From assembly GCA_035559535.1 (NCBI GenBank), contig DATMBG010000033.1, positions 125,573-180,378 of the forward strand: a stretch of 54,806 bases of DNA. Direction: 5' to 3'. Origin of the DNA: Candidatus Limnocylindrales bacterium. GTDB taxonomy: Bacteria; Moduliflexota; Moduliflexia; Moduliflexales; JAUQPW01. A program made the translations under genes and the position numbers. Shown here one piece after another: positions 17,049 through 25,676 of the stretch. Numbering within the stretch: position 1 is the first letter of the stretch; each line of letters begins with the position of its first letter. Below the pieces are notes generated by a model. The model did no database searches, was not told the origin of the DNA, and was given only the letters and a program-made list of their open reading frames with translations.

Positions 17049-17096
17049 GTTGGATAGAACCCTTGTGCAAAGCACTCTCTATAGACCCCTGAATGC

Positions 17097-17209
17097 GTAG
17101 GAACAATCGGAAACTCGGCCCAGATTTTGCCCACGAGGGCTCCTCTGTTGAGGATCTTCCAAAGCAAGATAGTCCTTCCTGGCCTGGGAGGAATAGAGAT
17201 TGTTCCTAC
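17097..17209. mobile_element. Short element with 12-bp terminal inverted repeats
   Basis: GTAGGAACAATC at 17097-17108 is the exact reverse complement of 17198-17209. The 113-bp stretch has no gene and fills most of the gap between the lipoprotein and OmpA-family genes. I see no clear target-site duplication, so a MITE origin is inferred. Confidence 0.5.
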
Positions 17210-17274
17210 CGATCTAAGGGGTAGTGTCAGGAGGGTATTTTCTTGACCAGAAGATAATGTGAGGTTAGGATCCC

Positions 17275-18477
17275 ATGAAGCATATAAAAAGATTTTCAAT
17301 TTATCTGTCTGTAATTTTGTTGGTTATGATAAGTGGATGGCCGGCCGGGGTTAGTGCACAAAATCCACCCCCAACTCCCGAATTTCGATACCCCGATGCA
17401 AGTATGTCCAATCCACAACTTAAACTGGTTCCCCGACCCCGGGTTAGAGAACCCAAGGTGGATGTCTGGTTAGATAGGGGGTGCAATGGATCTTATTATA
17501 CAGGAGAGACGGTAACCGTTTCCTTTAGAGCCAATGAAGATGGATATGTTACCGTTTATGATGTGGATACTCGGGGACAGGTGAAAGTTTTATTTCCCAA
17601 TCGATATCGCCCGAATAACCGTGTAAATGCGGGACAAACTTATCGGATCCCGGGTCGAGGATATGATTATGATCTGGTAGTCGAGGGTCCTGCCGGAACC
17701 GAATATATTCAAGCGGTTTTCTCCTTAGATCCCTATTACAGTTGGGATTATAACCAGGGAGAGCCAGAATGGGTCTATAAGTGGGGACTCCGGGGAGAGA
17801 GGTCTGGGTATGAAAGTAATGAAAGAATGTTTAAATCCCTGAAAGAACGTGTGCAAACCAACCTGGCTCAAAGATTAAGGGTAGAACCTCGAGGGGATAC
17901 TTATCGAAATTATGATACGGCAGAATGCTTTTTCCGGGTAGTTGATCGAGGATGGGACTACGGTGAGTGGGATAATCCTCCTCCTCCGTCCCGTTTAGAG
18001 GATGAATATCTGGAAAATCAGCGACGGGAATTCGAAAGAATTCCGGAGCTGAGGACTCGAAAGGAACGGGGTCGTCTGGTTGTAACGATGCCAAACTCTA
18101 TTCTCTTTGATACCAACTCCACAGCTCTTGGACCTGGAGCCAGGGATCGTCTCAACCAGGTTGCAGATATTCTTAATCGTTATCCCAGAACCCGGGTGGT
18201 CATAGAAGGTCATACCGATAGTGTAGGAAGTGAAAGTTATAATCTAAGATTATCGGAAAGACGGGCAGAATCCGTTGCAGATTACCTGATTAGCCAGGGG
18301 GTCGAACGTTTTCGGATTACCACCATCGGATATGGTGAAACCAGACCTATAGCTTCCAATGCCACGCCAGAAGGCCGTTTACAGAATAGGCGGGTTGAAT
18401 TGAAAATCTGGGTAGATAGATCCCGATTCCAGGCACGTGAAGATGAATTGAGTCGCCCAGAACGACCCCGATATTAA
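17275..18477 (+). CDS. OmpA-family outer-membrane protein with DUF4384 domain
   Basis: A 400-residue exported protein with a signal peptide (residues 1-28, cleavage near 'VSAQN'). Residues about 60-160 match the DUF4384 domain ('VDVWLDRGCNGSYYTGETV', 'GYVTVYDVDTRGQVKVLFPN'). Residues about 265-385 are an OmpA C-terminal peptidoglycan-binding domain ('ILFDTNSTALGPGARDRLNQ', 'VVIEGHTDSVGSESYNLRLS', 'NRRVELKIW'). Such proteins tie the outer membrane to the cell wall. There is no beta-barrel domain. It ends the envelope cluster and is followed by a hairpin. Confidence 0.9.
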   Translation: MKHIKRFSIYLSVILLVMISGWPAGVSAQNPPPTPEFRYPDASMSNPQLKLVPRPRVREPKVDVWLDRGCNGSYYTGETVTVSFRANEDGYVTVYDVDTRGQVKVLFPNRYRPNNRVNAGQTYRIPGRGYDYDLVVEGPAGTEYIQAVFSLDPYYSWDYNQGEPEWVYKWGLRGERSGYESNERMFKSLKERVQTNLAQRLRVEPRGDTYRNYDTAECFFRVVDRGWDYGEWDNPPPPSRLEDEYLENQRREFERIPELRTRKERGRLVVTMPNSILFDTNSTALGPGARDRLNQVADILNRYPRTRVVIEGHTDSVGSESYNLRLSERRAESVADYLISQGVERFRITTIGYGETRPIASNATPEGRLQNRRVELKIWVDRSRFQAREDELSRPERPRY

Positions 18478-18797
18478 AATTTTTTAAAAAGGGAGCGCAA
18501 ATCACTCTTCTGCGCTCCTGATCTAAGCCTTACACCCCTTTTTTCCTGCTCAAACTCTTCTGTTGTTTTCAATACCTCAGCCCAAGAAAAAATCTCCCCC
18601 TATCAAAATATATTGACGTAAATAGGGTTTCCATAGGATATTACCTTATACCCATTCACCGTAAGAATGTGGCCTGAAGGGTTGAGATAATCCCAGGGGA
18701 TATCCTATCCCTTAGTTTACATCCCAACGGAAAAGGTCGTACTGTTTAGTTAACCAATGGAACTGTTCAAGGTAATATCTTAGCAGAGGAGATCAAT
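18478..18797. other. Intergenic region with hairpin, before gshA-hem operon
   Basis: A 320-bp gap. GGAGCGCA (18492-18499) pairs with TGCGCTCC (18511-18518) around an 11-nt loop. The T-run lies on the minus-strand side (CTTTTTAAAAA after the second arm), so as an intrinsic terminator it would act on minus-strand transcripts, although both flanking genes are on the plus strand. The rest holds no feature I can support. Confidence 0.4.
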
Positions 18798-20156
18798 ATG
18801 GAGGTAGGTACATCGGAACACCCCATTACCCGCAGGGAAGAACTTAGAGAGTACTTTCAGCAGGTAGCTAAACCCCCTTCTAAGCAGAGAATCGGTATGG
18901 AATGTGAAGGGGTCGGGGTATTTGAAGACAGTGGAAAAGCCATCCCCTACTACGGTGAAAAAGGTGTTCTGGCCATCCTGACGGAGATGGTTCAGAAGTT
19001 CGACTGGCAACCTATTTGGGAAGGAGAAGCGATCATTGCCCTTCAGCGGGGCAATTCACGGGTCACCCTGGAACCGGGGGGTCAGATAGAATTAAGTAGC
19101 TCCCCTTATGATAACTTACATACTCTGGCCAGGGAATTTCGAGACTACTGGGGGCAGCTTAATAGTATTGCCAAACCTATGGGAATCGCTTTCCTGGGGA
19201 TTGGAATGCAACCGGTCAGTAAAATAGAAGAAATCGGCTGGGTCCCCAAGGGTCGCTACAAGATTATGTCCCGATATTTAAAAAATAAGGGCCCTCTCAG
19301 CCATTATATGATGAAGGCCACGGCAACCGTACAGGCTGCTGTAGATTTTACCGGTGAACAGGATGCCATGGAGAAGCTGAAGCTGGCTTTTGGGTTATCC
19401 CCTGTAGTTACCGCTATGGTGGCTAATTCCCCATTTTACGGATCCCAGCTCAACGGATTTATCACCATGCGCTATTACGTCTGGCACCATACCGACCCCG
19501 ACCGCTGTGGCATCATTCCGGAGATTTTTTCTAAACCCAATCCCGGATTTCAAGATTACGTTGATTATGCTCTTCGGGTTCCCATGCTGTTTATCCAACG
19601 CAACCGCCAGTGGATTGAAATGGATGGAATCCCTTTTGGTGAATACCTTCAGTCTGGATATAAAGGATATCAGGCCACCCGGGAAGATTGGGAACTCCAC
19701 CTATCCACGATTTTTACCGATGCACGTCTTAAACAGTATATCGAGTTGAGAAGTGCTGATCATCCTAAACCCGACCTGGCTCTTTCGATTCCGGCTTTTT
19801 GGAAAGGAATTTTTTACGATGATCTGGCCAAAGAAGCCGCCTGGGAACTGATCAAGGACTGGAGTTTGGAGGAATGGGTTAAATTAAGTTGGGATGTCTG
19901 TTCCCAAGGACTGGAAGCCCGAATTCGCAATTACCTCCTCTTAAATTTAGTTCAAGAGCTTGTTCAAATCAGTTTGGAAGGGCTGAAACGTCAGCGGGTC
20001 TTAAATCAATCCCAACAAGACGAACGGATATATCTCGATCCTTTGCAAGATTTTATCTCCCGTCACAAATCTTCTCCCGGTAAAGTTTTGATAGAACTAT
20101 GGCAGGGAGCCTGGAATCAGGATATTCGAAAGCTAATTGATTACTCGCGGTACTGA
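18798..20156 (+). CDS. gshA: Glutamate-cysteine ligase (GCS2/plant type)
   Basis: A 452-residue ATP-dependent ligase joining glutamate and cysteine, the first step of glutathione synthesis (or of a related thiol). It matches the plant/alphaproteobacterial GCS2 family: 'RIGMECEGVGVF' (metal-binding Glu), 'GNSRVTLEPGGQIELSSSP' (hallmark), 'ATATVQAAVDF', and 'YIELRSADH' (active-site Arg). Length is normal for the type. The ATG at 18798 has AGAGGAG upstream. hemE follows after 59 bp on the same strand, linking thiol and haem genes; no gshB is visible in the window. Confidence 0.9.
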   Translation: MEVGTSEHPITRREELREYFQQVAKPPSKQRIGMECEGVGVFEDSGKAIPYYGEKGVLAILTEMVQKFDWQPIWEGEAIIALQRGNSRVTLEPGGQIELSSSPYDNLHTLAREFRDYWGQLNSIAKPMGIAFLGIGMQPVSKIEEIGWVPKGRYKIMSRYLKNKGPLSHYMMKATATVQAAVDFTGEQDAMEKLKLAFGLSPVVTAMVANSPFYGSQLNGFITMRYYVWHHTDPDRCGIIPEIFSKPNPGFQDYVDYALRVPMLFIQRNRQWIEMDGIPFGEYLQSGYKGYQATREDWELHLSTIFTDARLKQYIELRSADHPKPDLALSIPAFWKGIFYDDLAKEAAWELIKDWSLEEWVKLSWDVCSQGLEARIRNYLLLNLVQELVQISLEGLKRQRVLNQSQQDERIYLDPLQDFISRHKSSPGKVLIELWQGAWNQDIRKLIDYSRY

Positions 20157-20215
20157 GTCCAAAGGTCAGAGGCTATTCTAACCTCTGATCTCCTGACCCT
20201 TGACTCCGGATCAAA

Positions 20216-21244
20216 ATGAATCATCGTTTTCTGAAGGCATGCAAGCGAGAAGTGGTGGATTGTACCCCGGTTTGGTTTATGCGGCAGGCCGGACGATATA
20301 TGGCCGAATATCGGGCCATTCGTCAGAAATATACCCTTCTCACCATCTGTAAAACACCCGAGCTGGCAGCACAGGTGACCCTTCAACCTATTGAAAAGCT
20401 AGGGGTTGATGCTGCCATCATTTTTGCCGATATTCTTCTTCCCGTAGAGGGTATGGGAATCCAACTGGAATTTGCACAGGGAGAAGGTCCGGTGATCCGC
20501 AACCCAATTCGAGATAAAGCGGCTGTTGAAGCACTCCGCCCCATAGAACCCGAAGAAATGGTCCCTTTTACTTTGGAGGCCATCCGAATCGTTCGCCGCG
20601 AGTTAAACAATCGCATCCCTCTCATCGGCTTTGCAGGAGCTCCTTTTACCCTGGCCAGCTACCTGATCGAAGGAGGACACTCTCGAGATTATGTCCTCAC
20701 AAAATCTATGATGTATAAAGACCCTGAAACCTGGAGAAGTCTCATGACTAAGCTGGCCAAGGTAGTTACGGCCTATCTGCAAAGCCAAATCCGGGCAGGT
20801 GCTCAGGCTGTCCAACTCTTTGATAGCTGGATCGGGTGCCTCAGCCCGGGTGACTACCGGGAATACGTACTCCCCTTTAGCCGTCAGATTATTCAAAATC
20901 TGAAGAGAGAAAATGTACCTATCATCCATTTTGGAACCGGAACGGCTGCACTTCTGGAACTGATGAGAGAAGCCGGAAGTGATGTGATAGGAGTCGATTG
21001 GCGGGTAAATATAGATGAAGCCTGGAACCGTCTAGGTAATCATATAGCTATTCAGGGAAACCTGGACCCTGTAGCGCTTTTCGCCCCTTTGCCGGAGCTT
21101 AAAAAACGAATAAAAGAGATTCTACAGAGAGTCGGAAACCGACCCGGTCATATCTTCAACCTGGGCCACGGTATCCTACCACAAACTCCTGTAGAAAATG
21201 TCATCGCGACGGTCCAGATGGTCCATGAACTCAGTCAAAGATAG
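20216..21244 (+). CDS. hemE: Uroporphyrinogen decarboxylase
   Basis: A 342-residue cytosolic enzyme that removes four carboxyl groups from uroporphyrinogen III to give coproporphyrinogen III. Family motifs: 'PVWFMRQAGRYMAEYR' (substrate-binding Arg residues) and 'AAIIFADILLPVEGMG' (catalytic Asp), then 'GFAGAPFTLASYLIEGG' and 'GHIFNLGHGILPQTPVENV'. The length is standard. The ATG at 20216 gives the family N-terminus. It is the second gene of the gshA-hemEHY run and is separated from hemH by a 145-bp spacer filled with an octamer palindrome. Confidence 0.96.
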   Translation: MNHRFLKACKREVVDCTPVWFMRQAGRYMAEYRAIRQKYTLLTICKTPELAAQVTLQPIEKLGVDAAIIFADILLPVEGMGIQLEFAQGEGPVIRNPIRDKAAVEALRPIEPEEMVPFTLEAIRIVRRELNNRIPLIGFAGAPFTLASYLIEGGHSRDYVLTKSMMYKDPETWRSLMTKLAKVVTAYLQSQIRAGAQAVQLFDSWIGCLSPGDYREYVLPFSRQIIQNLKRENVPIIHFGTGTAALLELMREAGSDVIGVDWRVNIDEAWNRLGNHIAIQGNLDPVALFAPLPELKKRIKEILQRVGNRPGHIFNLGHGILPQTPVENVIATVQMVHELSQR

Positions 21245-21255
21245 AGATGGGAGTG

Positions 21256-21376
21256 TGGGGGTGTGGGAGTGTGGGAGTATGGGGGTATGGAAGTATGGGA
21301 GTGTGAAAGGATGGGGTATGGGAGTATATTCTCCTACACTTTCCCACCTCCATACTCCCACACTCCCACACCCCCA
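21256..21376. repeat. Octamer-based palindromic repeat, copy 3
   Basis: A perfect 27-bp inverted repeat, 21256-21282 with 21350-21376, built from GTGTGGGA/GTATGGGG octamers. The left arm has four G-runs (GGGGG, GGG, GGG, GGGGG between 21257 and 21285) separated by 3-5 nt, so it could also form a G-quadruplex. It occupies the hemE-hemH gap. Confidence 0.9.
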
Positions 21377-21388
21377 TCCTCTTAAATT

Positions 21389-22342
21389 ATGTCAGGTAAC
21401 TCTAATCCTGAGAGGATAGGAGTTCTCCTCATGAGCTACGGAAGCCCGGATTCCCTGGATGATTTTGAAGCCTATTTCACGGATATTCGGGGAGGTCGCA
21501 AACCGGCTCCTGAGTTAGTTGAGGAAATTAAAAATCGATACCGACTTATTGGAGGTAAATCCCCTCTTCCCCAAATTACGCAAGATCAAGCCCGGGCTTT
21601 GCAGGAGCGGTTAAATGCCGGGCATGAGTCATCGGGCTATCTTTATCGGGTTTACCTGGGTATGCGACACTGGCATCCTTATATTAAAGAAACTTTTAAA
21701 AAAATCCTCGATGATGGTGTGAAGCGCTTAATAGCTTTAGCTCTGGCCCCTCAATATTCTCGCCTGAGTGTCGGCGCTTACATTGAGAAGGTGAAAGAAG
21801 CAGAAGCCGAGCTGAACGGGCATATCCATATTTCCTATGTGGAAAGCTGGCATACTCATCCGTTATTCCTTGAAGCCATCGCTCAACATGTGAAAAAAGC
21901 ACTCGACCGATTCCCTGCTTCCGTTCGAAATCAGGTCCAGATCGTTTTTACGGCCCATAGCCTTCCGGAACGAATCCTTGCGGAGGGCGATCCCTATCCT
22001 CAACATTTACAGCAAACCGTAGAGGGGATTCTGCAACGCCTTGGTCCTGTATCCTGGCATTTCGCTTACCAGAGCCAGGGGCGAACCTCGGAAAAATGGT
22101 TAGGACCCAGCGTTGAAGCCACCCTAGAAGATCTCTGGACCAGGGGATATCGAAATGTTCTCCTGGCTCCTGTAGGGTTTGTCTCCGATCATGTGGAAAT
22201 CCTCTACGATATCGACATCTTGTTTAAGAATTTAGCAACTGCCAAGGGTATGCATTTAGAACGAATCGAATCTTTAAACACCGATCCTCTTTTTATAGAA
22301 GCTCTGGCTTCGGTTATTTTGGAGCACCTGGCAGTTTTATAA
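21389..22342 (+). CDS. hemH: Ferrochelatase (Firmicute-like, possibly coproporphyrin type)
   Basis: A 317-residue ferrochelatase that inserts Fe2+ into a porphyrin. 'TAHSLPERI' carries the catalytic His and 'GFVSDHVEILYDIDI' the acidic metal-path residue. The sequence follows the short Bacillus-type protein closely in layout ('RYRLIGGKSPLPQITQDQA', 'VESW', 'DPYPQHLQQTVE', 'YQSQGRTSEKWLGP'). The Tyr in 'MSYGSP' aligns with the metal-coordinating Tyr known from coproporphyrin ferrochelatases. There is no C-terminal Fe-S extension. It lies between hemE and hemY, with palindromic repeats on both sides. Proto- versus coproporphyrin use is not settled by sequence alone. Confidence 0.93.
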   Translation: MSGNSNPERIGVLLMSYGSPDSLDDFEAYFTDIRGGRKPAPELVEEIKNRYRLIGGKSPLPQITQDQARALQERLNAGHESSGYLYRVYLGMRHWHPYIKETFKKILDDGVKRLIALALAPQYSRLSVGAYIEKVKEAEAELNGHIHISYVESWHTHPLFLEAIAQHVKKALDRFPASVRNQVQIVFTAHSLPERILAEGDPYPQHLQQTVEGILQRLGPVSWHFAYQSQGRTSEKWLGPSVEATLEDLWTRGYRNVLLAPVGFVSDHVEILYDIDILFKNLATAKGMHLERIESLNTDPLFIEALASVILEHLAVL

Positions 22343-22343
22343 A

Positions 22344-22439
22344 GTATGGGAGTGTGGGAGTGTGGAGGTGTGGGAGTGTGGGAGTGTGGGGGTGTGGGAG
22401 CATGGAAGTGGGAGGGTAAATACTTCCACACTCCCATAC
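22344..22439. repeat. Octamer-based palindromic repeat, copy 4
   Basis: GTATGGGAGTGTGG at 22344-22357 pairs perfectly with 22426-22439. Between them are further GTGTGGGA octamers on the left and a short loop. It begins 2 bp after the hemH stop and ends 26 bp before the hemY start, so nearly the whole spacer is repeat. Confidence 0.85.
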
Positions 22440-22465
22440 TCCCATACCCTCATTCTTAAACGGTT

Positions 22466-23914
22466 GTGTCTAAAAAAATTATCATTGTAGGTGGCGGAAT
22501 TTCCGGGCTATCAACTGCTTACTTTATCCAGGAGCAACTGGCCTCTTTGGGGGATCAAGTAGATTGCTACCTCATCGAAGGACGAGAACGCCTGGGAGGG
22601 GTTATCCTTACAGAAGTAGTAGACGGTTTTGTCATCGAAGGGGGGCCTGATTCTTTTTTGTCCACCAAACCCTGGGCTTTAGAGCTTTGTCAAAAACTGG
22701 GTTTGACAGATCGTTTGATAGGCACGCGGGAAGATCAGCGTAAAACCTATGTGTTTTCTAGAGGAAGATTGGAAGAACTACCCGAAGGATTAACCTTTAT
22801 GATTCCCACTCAGATCAGATCCTTTCTTCGGAGTGGTTTGATCTCCCTACCCGGAAAGATTCGGATGGGGCTGGACTTACTTCTGCCTCGCAAAGTGGGA
22901 AGAGAAGATGAATCCCTAGGAGCCTTTATACGCCGTCGCCTGGGGCGAGAGGTTTTGGAACGAATCGCAGAACCCCTTTTGGGAGGTATCTATGCGGGTC
23001 AGATAGATCAGATGAGTCTTCAGGCTACCTTTCCGAATTTCCAAACCCTGGAGCAAGAATATAGAAGCCTGATCTGGGGTATGTTACGTAAACGCCGGGA
23101 AATCCCGAAGTCCCTAAAAACCCCCTCCAAATGGACCCTATTCGTAACCCTCCGGGGCGGTCTTACAGAACTGGTTCAGACTTTGACTACCCAACTAAAC
23201 CGGATATCTTTTATAAAGGGTAAACCTGTGGTCTGGATAAAGCCTTCTTCGGATTCCTCCTCTCTACAGCCTGTTTACCACCTAACTTTGGCCAACGGAG
23301 AGATTCTCCAGGCCGACGTGATAGTGTTAGCCACACCGGCTTATATAGCAGCAGACTTTGTAGAAAGCTTTAATTCATCCCTGGCGGCTGTATTAAGAGA
23401 AATTCCCTATACTTCAACTGTTACCATATCTCTGGGATATAAAAAATCGGATTTCGCCCACTTACCCCCTGGATTTGGTTTTGTCGTTCCCCGGGTTGAA
23501 AATCGTAGAATCATTGCCTCTACCTGGACTTCCAATAAATATCCTCATCGGGCTCCCGATGACAAGATCTTGCTTCGATGCTACATAGGCGGAGCTAACC
23601 AAGAAGATCTGGTTTCGCTGGAGGATCGGATTCTTATTCAAATCGTCCGGGAAGAGCTGAGAGAAATCGCGGGAATTACCCAGGAACCCGTTTTAACCCG
23701 GGTGTATCGATGGGAAAAAGTCATGCCGCAATACCTGGTCGGGCATCTGAATCGCTTAACTACCCTGGAAAGACTCCTAACCCATCATCCGGGACTTTTC
23801 TTAACCGGAAATGCCTATCGGGGGCCTGGTATACCGGATTGTATCCACAGTGGTGCTTTAACGGCTGAGAAGGTGTTGAAGTATCTTCAACTCTCTTCCG
23901 GCCCTCAGACCTGA
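22466..23914 (+). CDS. hemY: Protoporphyrinogen/coproporphyrinogen oxidase, HemY type
   Basis: A 482-residue FAD-dependent oxidase that aromatises the porphyrinogen ring with O2. The N-terminal dinucleotide-binding motif is 'IIVGGGISGLSTAY', followed by 'ERLGGVILTEVVDGFVIEGG' and 'PDSFLS', the central 'EPLLGGIYAGQIDQMSLQATF', and the C-terminal FAD motif 'LFLTGNAYRGPGIPDCIHSG'. The start is GTG at 22466 ('MSKKIIIVGGG'). The next gene follows after 2 bp. With hemE and hemH it forms the last steps of haem synthesis; whether the substrate is proto- or coproporphyrinogen is open. Confidence 0.93.
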   Translation: MSKKIIIVGGGISGLSTAYFIQEQLASLGDQVDCYLIEGRERLGGVILTEVVDGFVIEGGPDSFLSTKPWALELCQKLGLTDRLIGTREDQRKTYVFSRGRLEELPEGLTFMIPTQIRSFLRSGLISLPGKIRMGLDLLLPRKVGREDESLGAFIRRRLGREVLERIAEPLLGGIYAGQIDQMSLQATFPNFQTLEQEYRSLIWGMLRKRREIPKSLKTPSKWTLFVTLRGGLTELVQTLTTQLNRISFIKGKPVVWIKPSSDSSSLQPVYHLTLANGEILQADVIVLATPAYIAADFVESFNSSLAAVLREIPYTSTVTISLGYKKSDFAHLPPGFGFVVPRVENRRIIASTWTSNKYPHRAPDDKILLRCYIGGANQEDLVSLEDRILIQIVREELREIAGITQEPVLTRVYRWEKVMPQYLVGHLNRLTTLERLLTHHPGLFLTGNAYRGPGIPDCIHSGALTAEKVLKYLQLSSGPQT

Positions 23915-23916
23915 AG

Positions 23917-25086
23917 ATGAAACCCATTTACTTAGATTATAATGCTACCACTCCTATCGATCTGGAAGTTGCCGAAACTATGCAACCCTATCTCTATGAA
24001 CATTTCGGGAATCCCTCCAGTTCCCATTGGTACGGTATACAAGCAAAAAAGGCCATTGAGAAAGCGCGGGAGCAGGTGGCCGATTTGTTGGGATGCAGCC
24101 CAGAGGAGATTATATTTACCAGTGGAGGGAGCGAGTCCAATAATCACGCCATTAAAGGGGTTGCTTTTGCTTATGGTCACAAAGGCCATCATATCATCAC
24201 TTCTACAATTGAACATCCGGCTGTAATAAACGTTTGTAAATATCTAGAGACCCAGGGTTTCCAGGTCACCTATTTACCTGTAAATAAATTTGGCCTGGTA
24301 GAGGTAGAAACCCTGGCAAAAGCCCTGACACCTCAAACTATTTTAATCAGTATCATGCATGCCAACAATGAGGTTGGAACCCTTCAGCCCTTATCGGAAA
24401 TTGCCCGAATTGCCCGACAACACGGTGTTATTTTCCATACCGACGCGGCTCAATCGGTTGGCAAGATTCCTACCAACGTAGATGAGCTGGGAGTAGATCT
24501 TCTATCCCTTGCCGGGCATAAACTTTATGCTCCGAAAGGAATTGGAGCTTTGTATATTCGACGGGGTATTCAGTTACAGAAATTAATTCATGGGGCAGGT
24601 CATGAGCGGAATTTGCGGGCCGGTACGGAAAATGTAATTGGAATTGTAGGTCTTGGAAAAGCCTGTGAAATTGCCAAACGCGATTTATCCAGGAATCTAT
24701 TCACCCTGAAAAAAATGCGAGACCGATTGCACAAAGGTCTGGAACAGAAACTGGATCAAATAAGATTAAATGGGCATCCTGAAAAACGATTGCCCAATAC
24801 CTTAAGTATAGGTTTTGCAAACCTGGAAGCGAATACTCTCCTGTCAAGAATGGAAGGTCTTGCCGTTTCGGCCGGCTCGGCCTGTCATTCAGGTTCTGTA
24901 GAAATTTCATCAGTTTTGGCGGCTATGAAAGTTCCCCTAGAATATGCCTTGGGAACTATTCGTTTCTCCACGGGTAAAATGACCACAGAAGAAGAAATCG
25001 ATCAGGCCATTGAGATAGTGGTAAAAGCCGTTCAGCAAATAAGGCAAAGAGATGCCACGCATATTCCCATTGAAGCGGGGAGGTGA
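23917..25086 (+). CDS. Cysteine desulfurase (NifS/IscS family)
   Basis: A 389-residue PLP enzyme that takes sulfur from cysteine for Fe-S clusters or other thio-cofactors. Seen: 'IYLDYNATTPIDLEVAE', 'TSGGSESNNHAIKG', 'SIMHANNEVGTLQP', 'HTDAAQSVGK', the PLP lysine in 'SLAGHKLYAPKGIGALY' and the sulfur-accepting Cys in 'SAGSACHSGS'. Its short active-site loop resembles group I (NifS/IscS). It starts 2 bp after hemY and overlaps the RBS of the next gene, so it is in the hem operon. No iscU or scaffold gene is adjacent. Confidence 0.93.
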   Translation: MKPIYLDYNATTPIDLEVAETMQPYLYEHFGNPSSSHWYGIQAKKAIEKAREQVADLLGCSPEEIIFTSGGSESNNHAIKGVAFAYGHKGHHIITSTIEHPAVINVCKYLETQGFQVTYLPVNKFGLVEVETLAKALTPQTILISIMHANNEVGTLQPLSEIARIARQHGVIFHTDAAQSVGKIPTNVDELGVDLLSLAGHKLYAPKGIGALYIRRGIQLQKLIHGAGHERNLRAGTENVIGIVGLGKACEIAKRDLSRNLFTLKKMRDRLHKGLEQKLDQIRLNGHPEKRLPNTLSIGFANLEANTLLSRMEGLAVSAGSACHSGSVEISSVLAAMKVPLEYALGTIRFSTGKMTTEEEIDQAIEIVVKAVQQIRQRDATHIPIEAGR

Positions 25087-25091
25087 TCAAA

Positions 25092-25676
25092 ATGAAAGAA
25101 TTAGTTCCAGGAAGTGTCCCTGTCTATACGCCTGTTTTTAAGGAGCTTCTTCAAGAAGAGCGTCTAAATCCCCTGGATGCAGGTGTCCCTAACCTTCAGG
25201 TACGGAAGACCCTTGAAGCGTTAACCCCCGAGAAGGCCTTTGCGCCCCATTCAATCGTAGATAGAGATATGGCCAATGCTTGTTTAGCAGCTATCTGGCT
25301 TTATCATGATTTTCTGGATGAATCTCATCGCTTGAGTCAAGCGATTTCCACTCCTGTAGGAAGTTACTGGCATGGTCTGATGCATCGTCGGGAGCCGGAT
25401 TTTTCCAACAGTAAGTATTGGTTTCGGCGGGTTGGGGATTTTCCTATTTTTGAATCCCTTCGACTTGCAGCCGCGGAACTGGCTTCAGCCTCGACTCCCC
25501 ATGCATCTACCACCTTCTTGATCCATCAGGCAAAATGGGATCCTTTTGCTTTTATTGATTTATGCGAAGCCTGCTTAAAAGGTCGTTCACCGGCCGACAT
25601 GCTCTGTCGTCAGATCCAGAAGCGTGAATGGGAACTTCTTTTCGATTATTGCTTTGAAAAGGCTATTGGACGTTAA
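25092..25676 (+). CDS. Conserved-looking protein of unknown function, end of hem operon
   Basis: A 194-residue soluble protein with no signal peptide. I do not recognise a named domain, though the sequence looks well structured: 'AFAPHSIVDRDMANACLAAI', 'FLDESHRLSQAI', 'SYWHGLMHRREPDFSNSKYW' (two His, Glu and Asp close together, which could bind a ligand or metal) and 'FIDLCEACLKGRS'. I prefer the ATG at 25092 because GGGGAGG at 25077-25083 is well placed; a GTG at 25083 overlapping the desulfurase stop is the alternative. It overlaps the end of the convergent MBL gene by 14 bp. Confidence 0.75.
   Translation: MKELVPGSVPVYTPVFKELLQEERLNPLDAGVPNLQVRKTLEALTPEKAFAPHSIVDRDMANACLAAIWLYHDFLDESHRLSQAISTPVGSYWHGLMHRREPDFSNSKYWFRRVGDFPIFESLRLAAAELASASTPHASTTFLIHQAKWDPFAFIDLCEACLKGRSPADMLCRQIQKREWELLFDYCFEKAIGR

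Noticed and set aside
17009-17299. 96-codon minus-strand frame
   Set aside because: It lies over the 113-bp inverted-repeat element and the ends of two plus-strand genes, with no RBS.
21247-22450. CRISPR array
   Set aside because: The G-rich repeats are contiguous degenerate octamers with matching inverted arms and no spacers of constant length.
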